Shown here one piece after another: positions 8,200-14,225 of a stretch of DNA of 20,100 bases (positions within the stretch are counted from its first letter, which is position 1; each line of letters begins with the position of its first letter). Below the pieces are notes generated by a model. That model saw only the letters and a program-made list of their open reading frames with translations, was not told the DNA's origin and ran no database searches. The translations under genes and the position numbers were made by a program. Location: the IMG/VR virus record IMGVR_UViG_3300010412_000103, positions 1 to 20,100 of that record; one strand, given 5' to 3'. The stretch is from a virus.

Positions 8200-8200
8200 T

Positions 8201-8458
8201 ATGTTCGAAATGGTGCCCGATGACAGGGCACCCAATTTCCTTTGTGTGAAGATTGTTCGTGGTCACTTCAAGGGCGTGTTGTATCATTATCTTCGAGTAA
8301 GGATGGGTGAAGGAAGATTGTCCTTTGAGAATTATATTCTTGACAACCCAAAGAATCGTGATGTACAATCTTCTGCATTTACTAAGATAACCGGAGACAT
8401 TCTGGTTCATCTTCTTACAGAAGAACAAGGCGAAATAAATGCTATCGAACCGTTTTGA
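8201..8458 (+). CDS. Small conserved-type protein between uvsX and gene 41
   Basis: This 85-residue protein has no motif I can name. Its sequence (PNFLCVKIVRGHFKGVLYHYLRVRMGEG, then FTKITGDILVHLLTEEQGE) suggests a beta-rich first half with a short helix at the end. Small proteins of this general kind sit between uvsX and the helicase gene in marine T4-like phages; T4 has gp40 at this place, but I see no clear similarity. The start is uncertain: ATG 8201 begins one base after the uvsX stop, while an in-frame ATG at 8177 would overlap uvsX. The SD is poor for both. The 3' end overlaps gene 41 by 20 nt in another frame, implying coupled translation with the helicase. Confidence 0.72.
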   Translation: MFEMVPDDRAPNFLCVKIVRGHFKGVLYHYLRVRMGEGRLSFENYILDNPKNRDVQSSAFTKITGDILVHLLTEEQGEINAIEPF

Positions 8459-9878
8459 ATCCATCATACTAAAATCCCTGATAGAGAGTGAGAGCTATGT
8501 CAGGGATGTCTTTCCATTCCTGAAAGCAGAATACTTCTCTGATGCAACCGAGAGAAGGATTTTCAACAAGATAAGGGATTACATCAACCAGTACAATATC
8601 AATCCCACAAAAGAAGCCATAGTCATTGCGTTCAATAATGATGAATTGATTGCTGAAGACTATGAGAACATCGTCAAGGAAATAGAATCCTTTTCTGATA
8701 TCGGCGTAAAGCAATCCAAAGACTGGTTGTTTGCTGAAAGTGAGAAGTGGTGTCAGGATGCTGCTATACACAATGCAATACAGGCAGCAATCAATGTCTA
8801 TGAAGGTATCGACAAGAAAACAAGCAAGAATGCCATACCCCAATTATTGAGTGATGCCCTTGGCGTTACGTTCGACACCAATATAGGTCATGATTATGTC
8901 GAGAATGCTGAACAACGATTCGAATCCTATTTCGAAAATCTTGGCAGGGTTCCTACTGATTTGGAAATGTTCAACAAGATTACCAATGGTGGTTTTCCTG
9001 AGAAAACTGTATCGGTCTTTCTGGCAGGAACCAACGTAGGTAAATCTCTTATCATGTCTGCCATGGCAGCGTCGTGGCTTGTGATGGGCAAGAATGTCCT
9101 GTATATCACACTGGAAGATTCGCAAGAAAAGATTGCCGAACGTGTTGACGTGAACCTGCTGAACCTGACTTCAGACGAACTACGCAAGACAGACAAGGTT
9201 ACCTACATGCATCGATTCGACAAGCGTGTCGCAACCAAGACCCATGGCAAGCTGATTGTCAAGGAGTACCCTACCAGTTCTGCTCATGTGGGTCACTTCA
9301 GGCATTTGTTGAATGAGTTGAAACTGAAGAAGAAATTTGTTCCGGATGTCATTCTTATCGACTATATCAATATCTGTTGCAGTTCGAGGGTCAAGTTGGG
9401 TGGTCAGGTTAATACCAATACCTATGTCAAGATGATAGCCGAAGAATTGCGTGGTCTGGCTATAGAATCCGAATTGCCAATTATCACTGCCACACAGACC
9501 AATCGTGGTGGTCAAAACAATAGTGATATTGATTTGGATGATACTGCCGAATCATTTGGTCTTCCACAAACGGTCGATATCATGTTGGCTGTTATCCAGA
9601 CGGAAGAACTTGAAGAACTGAACCAGTACCTGATTAAACAAATCAAGAACCGTATTCGAGACAAGGCAAAAGACAGGAAGTTTGTGATAGGTGTCGACAA
9701 GGAACACCAGAGGCTATATGACGTGGCACAACCCTATAATGGAATCATCGATGGAAGCGGAAAGACAAAAGAAAACGACGAAGATGTTCCTGCTTTCGAC
9801 AAGTCTGGTTTCGGTAGCAGGATGAAACGACATGGTGATACTAACCAATTTAAGGAGTTGAATTTCGATGACTGCTAA
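8439..9878 (+). CDS. 41: Replicative DNA helicase (T4 gp41, DnaB family)
   Basis: This protein has 479 residues (T4 gp41 has 475). An N-terminal helical domain (residues 1-150) begins with ESIILKSLIESESYVRDVFPFLKAEYF, which follows the T4 N-terminus. The RecA-like motor has Walker A AGTNVGKS (196-203), ITLEDSQEKIAERVD (about 223-237), Walker B DVILIDYIN (303-311) and TATQTNRGG, the polar strand that reads DNA and sensor residues. gp41 is the hexameric 5'-3' helicase that works with the gp61 primase; no primase gene is seen in this window. The start at 8439 lies within the upstream small gene, with AAGG 8 nt before it. The end overlaps the next gene by 11 nt. Confidence 0.95.
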   Translation: MLSNRFESIILKSLIESESYVRDVFPFLKAEYFSDATERRIFNKIRDYINQYNINPTKEAIVIAFNNDELIAEDYENIVKEIESFSDIGVKQSKDWLFAESEKWCQDAAIHNAIQAAINVYEGIDKKTSKNAIPQLLSDALGVTFDTNIGHDYVENAEQRFESYFENLGRVPTDLEMFNKITNGGFPEKTVSVFLAGTNVGKSLIMSAMAASWLVMGKNVLYITLEDSQEKIAERVDVNLLNLTSDELRKTDKVTYMHRFDKRVATKTHGKLIVKEYPTSSAHVGHFRHLLNELKLKKKFVPDVILIDYINICCSSRVKLGGQVNTNTYVKMIAEELRGLAIESELPIITATQTNRGGQNNSDIDLDDTAESFGLPQTVDIMLAVIQTEELEELNQYLIKQIKNRIRDKAKDRKFVIGVDKEHQRLYDVAQPYNGIIDGSGKTKENDEDVPAFDKSGFGSRMKRHGDTNQFKELNFDDC

Positions 9879-10323
9879 TAGCCAGAAGAAAAGTATCGTC
9901 AGGCGAAGTACAAAGCTGAAGTATCCCAAGATAGACTTTGACAAGATGGGTTTTACAGAGTCGGCAATTGATATCTATAAAATAGACGAGAGACTATGTT
10001 ATAGAGATTGGATGAAATACATGCCATACCTGAAAGTTCCTGCCGACTGCGAAATTCGCATATCTCCGCCCTTGGGAATGCAATTGGCAAAAATCAGTAT
10101 CAGGAGAGGTGAAGTTGAAGTTCATGCTATTCTGGAATGTGATATTGGTTTTGGTCTGGAACCCATCTGGACAATCTATCCCTATGGAGATGATACTGCC
10201 TGTGTCGATGCAGACCAACCAGACCGACTGATGGAACTTGTTGAACATGCACTTGACATGAATGACATCAAAAGAAACAAGCCAAACAAATGCAAAGAGG
10301 TGCCTCGATATGAAAACCTATAA
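9868..10323 (+). CDS. Hypothetical phage protein after gene 41
   Basis: This 151-residue protein is not one I recognise. The N-terminus is basic (KKSIVRRSTKLKYPK); the middle (ADCEIRISPPLGMQLAKISIRRGEVEVHAILECDIGFGLEPIWTIYPYG) reads as alternating beta strands, followed by one helix (DRLMELVEHAL) and a basic tail. AAGGAG at 9852-9857, 10 nt before the ATG, supports the start, which overlaps the gene 41 stop by 11 nt. The overlap and shared direction put it in the replication operon, but that alone does not show a replication role. Confidence 0.75.
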   Translation: MTANSQKKSIVRRSTKLKYPKIDFDKMGFTESAIDIYKIDERLCYRDWMKYMPYLKVPADCEIRISPPLGMQLAKISIRRGEVEVHAILECDIGFGLEPIWTIYPYGDDTACVDADQPDRLMELVEHALDMNDIKRNKPNKCKEVPRYENL

Positions 10324-10618
10324 ATCCATAACTCGTTGTGAACCCATGAATGTACTGGACACCATCACCTGCGACAGATGCATGACAGAATATAGTGCAT
10401 CGCAACAGACCGATGATGTAGCAGACTTCCTGCATGTGGATGTTAGAGTACATTCTGATAATGGCAATAATGGCAATAACGGCAACACTATCGGCAAGAG
10501 AATCATTGCAGACATCTGTGGGCATTGTGTTGTTGACTTGGTTTCTCCATTTTCCCAGAGAGGCAATGAAGTCATAAATATAAATCATGAAAAGAACAAC
10601 AATGAAATTAATGGCTAG
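10310..10618 (+). CDS. Hypothetical protein with two CxxC pairs (possible zinc-binding)
   Basis: This 102-residue protein has cysteine pairs at C21-x-x-C24 (TCDRC) and C70-x-x-C73 (ICGHC), spaced as in a small zinc ribbon; no DNA-binding domain can be named. Between them is an asparagine-glycine run (DNGNNGNNGN) coded by a short tandem repeat. I choose ATG 10310 because AGAGG (10296-10300) lies 9 nt before it; an in-frame ATG at 10262 lies deep in the previous gene. It overlaps the previous gene by 14 nt and the next one by 32 nt. The N-terminus MKTYKS resembles capsid-targeting leaders at first sight but lacks the (L/I)-x-E end. Confidence 0.68.
   Translation: MKTYKSITRCEPMNVLDTITCDRCMTEYSASQQTDDVADFLHVDVRVHSDNGNNGNNGNTIGKRIIADICGHCVVDLVSPFSQRGNEVININHEKNNNEING
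10459..10488 (+). repeat. Short 9-bp tandem repeat inside the cysteine-pair gene
   Basis: The unit ATGGCAATA is repeated with small changes (GGCAATAAT, GGCAATAAC, then GGCAACAC), coding for Gly-Asn-Asn. It looks like slippage-prone DNA in a surface loop between the two CxxC pairs. It stays in frame, so copy-number changes would lengthen or shorten the loop without breaking the gene. Confidence 0.6.
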
Positions 10619-11042
10619 TTCATTTAATAGCCAAGAGCGAGCCGAGTGCAGAGAGTTTATTCGTTTCTGCATGGATAGGCTTGGCATCAATGAATATCCC
10701 TATGTTGACATAAGGATAACCGTTAAGAAATATGTTCGTTTGGGCTGGCTTGGTTTCTGTGATAATAAAGACATGATGGAAGATGGAATAGTCAGGATAG
10801 AAATCAACAGGAACCAAGATTCAGTAAACCTGTACAAGACCATTGCCCATGAGCTGGTACATGCCAAACAGTACCTAACGGGTGACCTGTATGTCGTGAA
10901 CAACAAGGAATGGTGGAGAGGTATTGACACCAGCCTTATTGAATATGATGAACAGCCGCAAGAAATCGAAGCCTATGCCAAGGAAGAAAAGCTGTACCGC
11001 CAATGGTGTTACCACCAGAAGAAATCTGCCAAACGCAAATGA
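10587..11042 (+). CDS. Putative HExxH zinc metallopeptidase
   Basis: This protein of up to 151 residues contains TIAHELVHAKQYLTG, with a zincin HExxH motif at residues 88-92, and a later PQEIEAYAKE that provides a likely third ligand (E127), as in SprT-like and minigluzincin-type proteins. Such small domains are common in phages and their substrates are mostly unknown. The start is unsure: ATG 10587 overlaps the previous gene by 32 nt, and ATGs at 10602 and 10611 are in frame; none has a strong SD. The end is basic (KKSAKRK). No signal peptide is seen, so it would act in the cytoplasm or in the particle. The stop codon lies in a hairpin. Confidence 0.75.
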   Translation: MKRTTMKLMASSFNSQERAECREFIRFCMDRLGINEYPYVDIRITVKKYVRLGWLGFCDNKDMMEDGIVRIEINRNQDSVNLYKTIAHELVHAKQYLTGDLYVVNNKEWWRGIDTSLIEYDEQPQEIEAYAKEEKLYRQWCYHQKKSAKRK

Positions 11043-11059
11043 GAACTATTCTCATTTTG
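11037..11059 (+). terminator. AT-rich hairpin over the peptidase stop codon
   Basis: AAATGAGAA (starting at 11037/11038) and TTCTCATTT pair as a 9-bp stem with a 3-nt CTA loop, and the 3' arm runs into TTTTGC. The stop codon TGA is part of the 5' arm. It could be a weak terminator or an mRNA 3'-end protecting structure; the stem is AT-rich and the T-run short. Confidence 0.4.
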
Positions 11060-11088
11060 CCAAGAAAATCCCCAAAACAGAAACCCTC

Positions 11089-11131
11089 CCCAAAGCCCAT
11101 AGGAACGCTTTAGAGGCGTTTTGTCTTTGGG
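11089..11131 (+). terminator. Nested hairpin, probable terminator
   Basis: Outer arms CCCAAAG (11089-11095) and CTTTGGG (11125-11131) enclose an inner stem AACGC (11104-11108) and GCGTT (11116-11120) with loop TTTAGAG. The inner stem is followed by TTTTGTC, a short T-run. It lies about 50 nt after the peptidase stop and is the best place for the long replication transcript to end. Confidence 0.6.
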
Positions 11132-11231
11132 TAATACCATAGAGCCAGAATGCCTCCAAACGCTCTAAAAGCCTTGAAATAATTCCGCAAATAATGGTAC
11201 TATTGGTTCCAGTCTTGGTGCAAAAATAAAC

Positions 11232-11271
11232 CGCGCCAATCCTGAATGGAATCGCGCCAATATCGCGCCAA
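11232..11271. repeat. Three phased CGCGCCAA repeats
   Basis: CGCGCCAA occurs at 11232-11239, 11253-11260 and 11264-11271, so the starts are 21 and 11 bp apart, or close to two and one helical turns. The first two are followed by T. The reverse motif ATTGG occurs on each side (11203-11207 and 11286-11290 region, within CTATTGGTT). Phased copies on one face of the helix are typical of protein-binding iterons or operators. The GC-rich unit stands out from the AT-rich surroundings. Confidence 0.6.
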
Positions 11272-11329
11272 AGCAGGTTTCGCTATTGGTTATAAGAAAC
11301 CTATCCATTATGCAAAAATAATCTAAAAA

Positions 11330-11372
11330 AAGGATTATCCTGACTGGAAATCCTTCTGCCTTTGACTATAAT
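11330..11372 (+). promoter_or_regulatory. Promoter with operator-like inverted repeat for the small-gene operon
   Basis: A consensus -10 box TATAAT lies at 11367-11372. The -35 place has only a weak match (CTGGAA, 11344-11349, 17-bp spacer). That place is covered by an inverted repeat, AAGGATT (11330-11336) and AATCCTT (11349-11355), with an inner palindrome GGATTATCC (11332-11340). A weak -35 covered by a symmetric site suggests an activator- or repressor-controlled promoter. The expected start near 11379 leaves about 25 nt of leader before the ATG at 11404. Confidence 0.5.
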
Positions 11373-11403
11373 TGTACTGTGAATGAATGATTATGAGGTT
11401 AAT

Positions 11404-11655
11404 ATGAGTAATTATGGTCTGGTCGATGTGGGTGATAAAGTCAGGGCATACGACTTTGCCTCGCGTGAAGACTGCTATATTGAAGGCACCGTGGTTCGCG
11501 TTGTGCCGAAACGAGGTCATGATGGATATGAAATCCTTGTGTCAAAACGGGTTTGGTCTGGCGAAGATGAACCAGACAGCGCCGACATCGGCACTTACAT
11601 GAGAAATTTTTCCAACAATGTTGTTAAACTATCTGATATAGGGGTAGAAGCATGA
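11404..11655 (+). CDS. Hypothetical small beta-rich protein
   Basis: This 83-residue protein (MSNYGLVDVGDKVRAYDF at the start) has the pattern of a small beta barrel: VGDKVRAYDF, CYIEGTVVRVVPKRG, DGYEILVSKRVW. SH3- or KOW-like folds look like this, but I cannot assign one. I choose ATG 11404 because GAGG (11395-11398) lies 5 nt before it; the in-frame ATG at 11383 would leave almost no leader after the predicted promoter. First gene of the small-gene operon, overlapping the next by ATGA. Confidence 0.75.
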   Translation: MSNYGLVDVGDKVRAYDFASREDCYIEGTVVRVVPKRGHDGYEILVSKRVWSGEDEPDSADIGTYMRNFSNNVVKLSDIGVEA

Positions 11656-12194
11656 GTTACGCGATTTATGACCCAAAGAACCCCGACTCCTTGGCGAACC
11701 TTTTAACATTCGACGAAAGTCATGTCGACAATTCGACCGAGCCGAAAGCCAAGTATGAAGTGGGTGACACCGTTGCAATCAACGTGTATAACCACAAACA
11801 CAATGGCAAGATTTGCGTCGTCATCAAGGAAAACTATGGTTGCTATGTTGTAGAGCCATACAACGAGCCGTATTTCAATGACCCAAGGCATTTGACCAAG
11901 ATTGGTCCGCTATTGCACAGTGACTTGGTGAAGGTCAAAAAACCGAAAGGTGCGTCGACAGTCTATGTTCCTGTCGAGAAATCCAATACACTGTCACCTA
12001 TCAGTCAGTCTGAATTGCGTGATTTGGAAAGGGGCGGCAAGAAAGAAAAAGCTGAAGTCGAAAAACTGCGCGGCTTGTTCTCTGGTTCTTCTCAGGTCGT
12101 GACCAAGGTCGAGCCTGTTGCCAAGACCAAGAAAGCTGAACCCAAAAAAGTTGCATCTGGCTTGAAGTCTAAAGCCAAGAAGGTGAAAAAATGA
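11652..12194 (+). CDS. Hypothetical protein with lysine-rich tail
   Basis: This 180-residue protein has a folded-looking first part (KYEVGDTVAINVYNHKHNGKICVVIKENYGCYVVEPYN, residues about 34-72) that again reads as a small beta barrel, similar in style to the gene before it. After residue about 120 it becomes charged and low in complexity, ending in a basic tail rich in Lys, Ala and Pro (KTKKAEPKKVASGLKSKAKK). Such tails often bind nucleic acid without specificity. GGGG (11641-11644) precedes the ATG by 7 nt. It overlaps both neighbours by ATGA. Function unknown. Confidence 0.75.
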   Translation: MSYAIYDPKNPDSLANLLTFDESHVDNSTEPKAKYEVGDTVAINVYNHKHNGKICVVIKENYGCYVVEPYNEPYFNDPRHLTKIGPLLHSDLVKVKKPKGASTVYVPVEKSNTLSPISQSELRDLERGGKKEKAEVEKLRGLFSGSSQVVTKVEPVAKTKKAEPKKVASGLKSKAKKVKK

Positions 12195-12457
12195 GCAAAC
12201 TTGATTCGGGCAAGCGTTTGACTGCCCACCAAAAAGTTATACTTAACAAGTTGATTGAGTATCGTGGCGATTCGGATATCGGCTGTGCTGAATTATATTC
12301 GGCATCAACTGCCTTATTCAACAAGGCATGTTGCTATGTCTGGATTCGCAAGTGGGGCTATGAGAACCGCATCGGTCGTGGCAAGTATTCCTTGAAAGCC
12401 TTGTTGGAAATTGCCAATAAAGATGTTCCGGTCGTTAATGTGGAGGCTGTTGCCTGA
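12191..12457 (+). CDS. Hypothetical small basic protein, possibly winged-helix-like
   Basis: This 88-residue protein starts MSKLDSGKRLTAHQKVILNKLIEYRG and contains a helix-turn-like stretch (CAELYSASTALFNKACCYVWIRKWGY) followed by NRIGRGKYSLKALLEIANK. The order helix, helix, basic turn and strand is compatible with a winged helix, which would make it a candidate regulator, but this is only an impression. AAGGTG lies about 8 nt before the ATG, which overlaps the previous stop by ATGA. Confidence 0.7.
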   Translation: MSKLDSGKRLTAHQKVILNKLIEYRGDSDIGCAELYSASTALFNKACCYVWIRKWGYENRIGRGKYSLKALLEIANKDVPVVNVEAVA

Positions 12458-12705
12458 TGGATGTCGGTGACCTTATTGAGCTGCTGAAGACCTATCCAAA
12501 GAATGCCAAGGTCTATATCGAGACTTCGCGCACATTTGAAAACTATGGTGAGGTGGCGTCTATCGAGAAAGGATATGTAATAGGTTCGCCATGTGGCAGT
12601 TCATTCAAGCCAGCCGGTTCAATCACCAATGTCAATCCAGACTTCTATGACAAGGTGATTGTGCTGCGTGACAGATGGCACAATTCATCTTTTGGGGGAA
12701 TGTAA
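12457..12705 (+). CDS. Hypothetical small protein
   Basis: This 82-residue protein opens MDVGDLIELLKTYPKNAKVYIETSRT, a form seen in many small phage proteins in which a short 'L-x-x-L-x-x-(Y/F)-P-x-(N/D)-A-x-V' element is followed by beta strands. No catalytic motif is seen. GGAGG (12442-12446) lies 10 nt before the ATG, which overlaps the previous stop (TGATG). Its stop shares one base with the next start. Confidence 0.7.
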   Translation: MDVGDLIELLKTYPKNAKVYIETSRTFENYGEVASIEKGYVIGSPCGSSFKPAGSITNVNPDFYDKVIVLRDRWHNSSFGGM

Positions 12706-12941
12706 TGGCTATAGAGTATGGCTACTGTTCGAAGCATGGCAAGGTTCCTGACATTTATGACGGGAGTTGTCCAGAGTGCTTTAACCACCTGACGTTTGTG
12801 CCGGTTGACCCCGACAGTCAGATGCCAGTGTGTTTTGGTCATGATGACTGTTCTGCAATGATGTTGGCACGTTGCCCATTCGCAAAAGAGTGTGGCGAGA
12901 TTGCCGAGAAAGAATTCAAGAACCAAACCGGAGAAGACTAA
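12705..12941 (+). CDS. Hypothetical cysteine-rich small protein (possible zinc ribbon)
   Basis: This 78-residue protein carries C8-x-x-H11 and C22-x-x-C25 (SCPEC), a likely zinc knuckle pair, and four more cysteines (C43, C49, C57, C63) in the second half. I place the start at ATG 12705, which overlaps the previous TAA and follows GGGGGA about 8 nt upstream; the longer in-frame start at 12675 lies inside the previous gene. The role is unknown; a structural metal site or a host-protein binding module are both possible. Confidence 0.72.
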   Translation: MAIEYGYCSKHGKVPDIYDGSCPECFNHLTFVPVDPDSQMPVCFGHDDCSAMMLARCPFAKECGEIAEKEFKNQTGED

Positions 12942-12942
12942 C

Positions 12943-13059
12943 ATGTTTTCTGTGTATTATGTTTTGACCCTTGTGTATCTGGCTTATGAAGGCAGTTTGC
13001 TGAACATTCATCCGCACCACGCAATCGAGCTGGTCGTGAACTATGCAAACGGGGAATAA
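12943..13059 (+). CDS. Very small protein, 38 residues
   Basis: ATG 12943 to TAA 13057-13059 encodes MFSVYYVLTLVYLAYEGS, then LLNIHPHHAIELVVNYANGE. The first 15 residues are hydrophobic and could lie in a membrane, though the segment is short for a full span. GGAG (12930-12933) lies 9 nt before the ATG, and the ORF exactly fills the gap between two accepted genes, starting one base after the previous stop and overlapping the next start by 17 nt. Without it there would be an unusual hole in an otherwise gapless operon. Confidence 0.5.
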   Translation: MFSVYYVLTLVYLAYEGSLLNIHPHHAIELVVNYANGE

Positions 13060-13270
13060 GGTTTCCATCTACAGTAGCCAGTTGACTGGTGGAACCTACA
13101 AGACTGGTGGTCGGTATGGCAACAAGGTGTTTGTCAAGAGCCTTTTTGGTGAAGTCTATACCGAATCCAAGGTCTACAAGACGCTGGAAGACCTACTTGA
13201 ACAGCCAGACGTGTATTTCGTGCGGCATGAAGAAGTTGGTGAATCTGTATTGAGAGGTGATTTGCAATGA
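13043..13270 (+). CDS. Hypothetical small basic protein
   Basis: This 75-residue protein begins MQTGNKVSIYSSQLTGGTYKTGGRYGNKVFVKSLFGEVYTESKVYKTLEDLLEQ, a glycine- and lysine-rich beta pattern followed by one helix. I recognise no family. The SD is weak, so the start depends on coupling with the 38-residue ORF that overlaps it. It overlaps the Lar-like gene by ATGA. Confidence 0.68.
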   Translation: MQTGNKVSIYSSQLTGGTYKTGGRYGNKVFVKSLFGEVYTESKVYKTLEDLLEQPDVYFVRHEEVGESVLRGDLQ

Positions 13271-13497
13271 GTGAACAAGCCGCATGTGAAGAATTGAAGC
13301 CCTGCCCGTTTTGTGGTGCAGGAACATCCCAGATTAGGGAAAACACTTACTGGACTGGTATGCGTAACATTGTGCAATCGGTTTCAGTAATGCACTGGTG
13401 CGTCAGACCACAGGGTCACCAGCAAAACATCATAACCATATATGGTAAGACGCGAGAAGAAGCCATCGAAGCATGGAATAAGGGGGCAAAATCATGA
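13267..13497 (+). CDS. Lar-like zinc-binding protein (possible restriction alleviation)
   Basis: This 76-residue protein has the hallmarks of the Lar family: LKPCPFCG at residues 10-17, a second ligand region HWC (43-45) with H51, and a closing KTREEAIEAWNKG (61-73) that resembles the family's 'T-x-x-E-A-(I/V)-x-x-W-N'. Lar of the Rac prophage relieves type I restriction by modulating EcoKI; most phage members have no tested function and the second CxxC is often degenerate, as here. GAGGT (13254-13258) precedes the ATG by 8 nt. It overlaps both neighbours by four bases. Confidence 0.72.
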   Translation: MSEQAACEELKPCPFCGAGTSQIRENTYWTGMRNIVQSVSVMHWCVRPQGHQQNIITIYGKTREEAIEAWNKGAKS

Positions 13498-13760
13498 AAC
13501 GCTGCATTGTTGGCGATTGTGAACATGATGTCAAGGTGACCCGAATCAAAGGTGTTGGCTATGGCATTCGTGTATACCTGAATGGTGAGATAAACCAAGA
13601 GTGTACCGTTGAAAGCCGAGACCAGATTGGCAAGGCAATATACCAGATGCTGCGAATGGAAGACAAGTGTGGCAATATCAGCGACATGGCAAGCCGGTCA
13701 AGGCACAGGTACAACGAGAAACTGAACCGGCTGTATGCCGATAGGAAATCCCACCAGTAG
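13494..13760 (+). CDS. Hypothetical basic protein, last gene of the small-gene operon
   Basis: This 88-residue protein starts MKRCIVGDCEHDVKVTRIKGVGYGIRVYLNGEINQECTVESRDQIGKAIYQMLRMEDKCGN. The second half is helical and basic (ASRSRHRYNEKLNRLYADRK). It has three to four cysteines without clear spacing. AGGGGG (13481-13486) gives it the strongest SD of this group, and it overlaps the Lar-like gene by ATGA. Two hairpins follow its stop, marking the end of the operon. No function can be assigned. Confidence 0.7.
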   Translation: MKRCIVGDCEHDVKVTRIKGVGYGIRVYLNGEINQECTVESRDQIGKAIYQMLRMEDKCGNISDMASRSRHRYNEKLNRLYADRKSHQ

Positions 13761-13761
13761 T

Positions 13762-13795
13762 GTTATACCGCAAATGTTTCCTCTTGTGGTATAAC
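13762..13795. repeat. Inverted repeat after the small-gene operon
   Basis: GTTATACCGC (13762-13771) and GTGGTATAAC (13786-13795) pair over 10 positions with one G-U, around a 14-nt loop. No T-run follows. It stands just upstream of the strong terminator and could be an mRNA-stabilising hairpin or a protein site between the two convergent units. Confidence 0.55.
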
Positions 13796-13800
13796 TGTCG

Positions 13801-13824
13801 GGGCAGCGCAATGCTGCCCTTTTT
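13801..13824 (+). terminator. Strong rho-independent terminator between convergent genes
   Basis: GGGCAGC (13801-13807) pairs with GCTGCCC (13813-13819) around the loop GCAAT, followed by five T residues (13820-13824). The T-run touches the stop codon of the minus-strand gene. It works in the + direction only; the other side has no T-run. Confidence 0.92.
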
Positions 13825-14222
13825 CATTCTGGCAATGGGAAGAATGATGCCCTGAAAGGCAACCAGACATTCCTGAATGCCGCCCAATTGTCTTGGTTCA
13901 GGACAAGCGAATTGCCATTGGCAAATTTGAAGTTCACTGGCATACCGGCAAGAACCACACTCTCGATTGACGCCAATCCCCACTGGTCTTCTGCCGTGGC
14001 TGAACACATCACGCCTTGGAATTCGATTCCCATGTTTTTCAGTGTGTCGGTATTCTCCCTGAACTCCCATGTTCCATCCGATTTGGAATAGTGGTCTGGT
14101 GATGGTCTTTCCGAAACCATTTCAATAATGTTTCCATTAATGGGTGGCTTTTCCCTTGAAATAAAAAATGTATTTGTGTTATACACTGACCAGAACCTGT
14201 TATGTAGACTAATATTATTCAT
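13824..14222 (-). CDS. Small protein downstream of the tail-fibre gene (possible fibre assembly or tip)
   Basis: This 132-residue protein is read from the minus strand. Its C-terminal part (FQGVMCSATAEDQWGLASIE, then VNFKFANGNSLVLNQDNWAAFRNVW and FRASFF) resembles the small DUF4376-type proteins that often sit next to tail-fibre genes of tailed phages. The start codon is three bases after the tail-fibre stop, with AAAGGG upstream, so both are made from one mRNA. Roles proposed for such neighbours are fibre folding or attachment to the fibre tip; I infer this from position. Its stop touches the terminator of the opposite unit. Confidence 0.75.
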   Translation of the reverse strand: MNNISLHNRFWSVYNTNTFFISREKPPINGNIIEMVSERPSPDHYSKSDGTWEFRENTDTLKNMGIEFQGVMCSATAEDQWGLASIESVVLAGMPVNFKFANGNSLVLNQDNWAAFRNVWLPFRASFFPLPE

Positions 14223-14225
14223 CTG

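Larger units (their letters stand above)
11043..11403. other. Non-coding region between two + strand operons
   Basis: No credible gene is present in these 361 bases. They hold, from left to right: a hairpin at the end of the peptidase gene, a terminator-like nested hairpin (11089-11131), two copies of CTATTGGTT (11200-11208 and 11283-11291), three CGCGCCAA repeats (11232-11271), an inverted repeat AGGTTTC/GAAACCT (11275-11281 and 11296-11302), another inverted repeat (11330-11355) and a -10 box (11367-11372). The density of repeats suggests control of the small-gene operon that follows, or a replication-related site. Confidence 0.7.

Noticed and set aside
7928-8200. Longer version of the uvsX-41 linker protein beginning inside uvsX
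   Set aside because: The first 90 residues are an out-of-frame reading of uvsX, rich in Arg, Pro and Ser and without a plausible start.
10310-10345. MKTYKSITRCE as a fifth capsid-targeting leader
   Set aside because: It begins like the T4 leader but has no (L/I)-x-E at the right distance, and the gene is far from a late promoter.
12675-12704. Longer start for the cysteine-rich small protein
   Set aside because: It lies inside the previous gene; ATG 12705 has a strong SD and the TAATG overlap.
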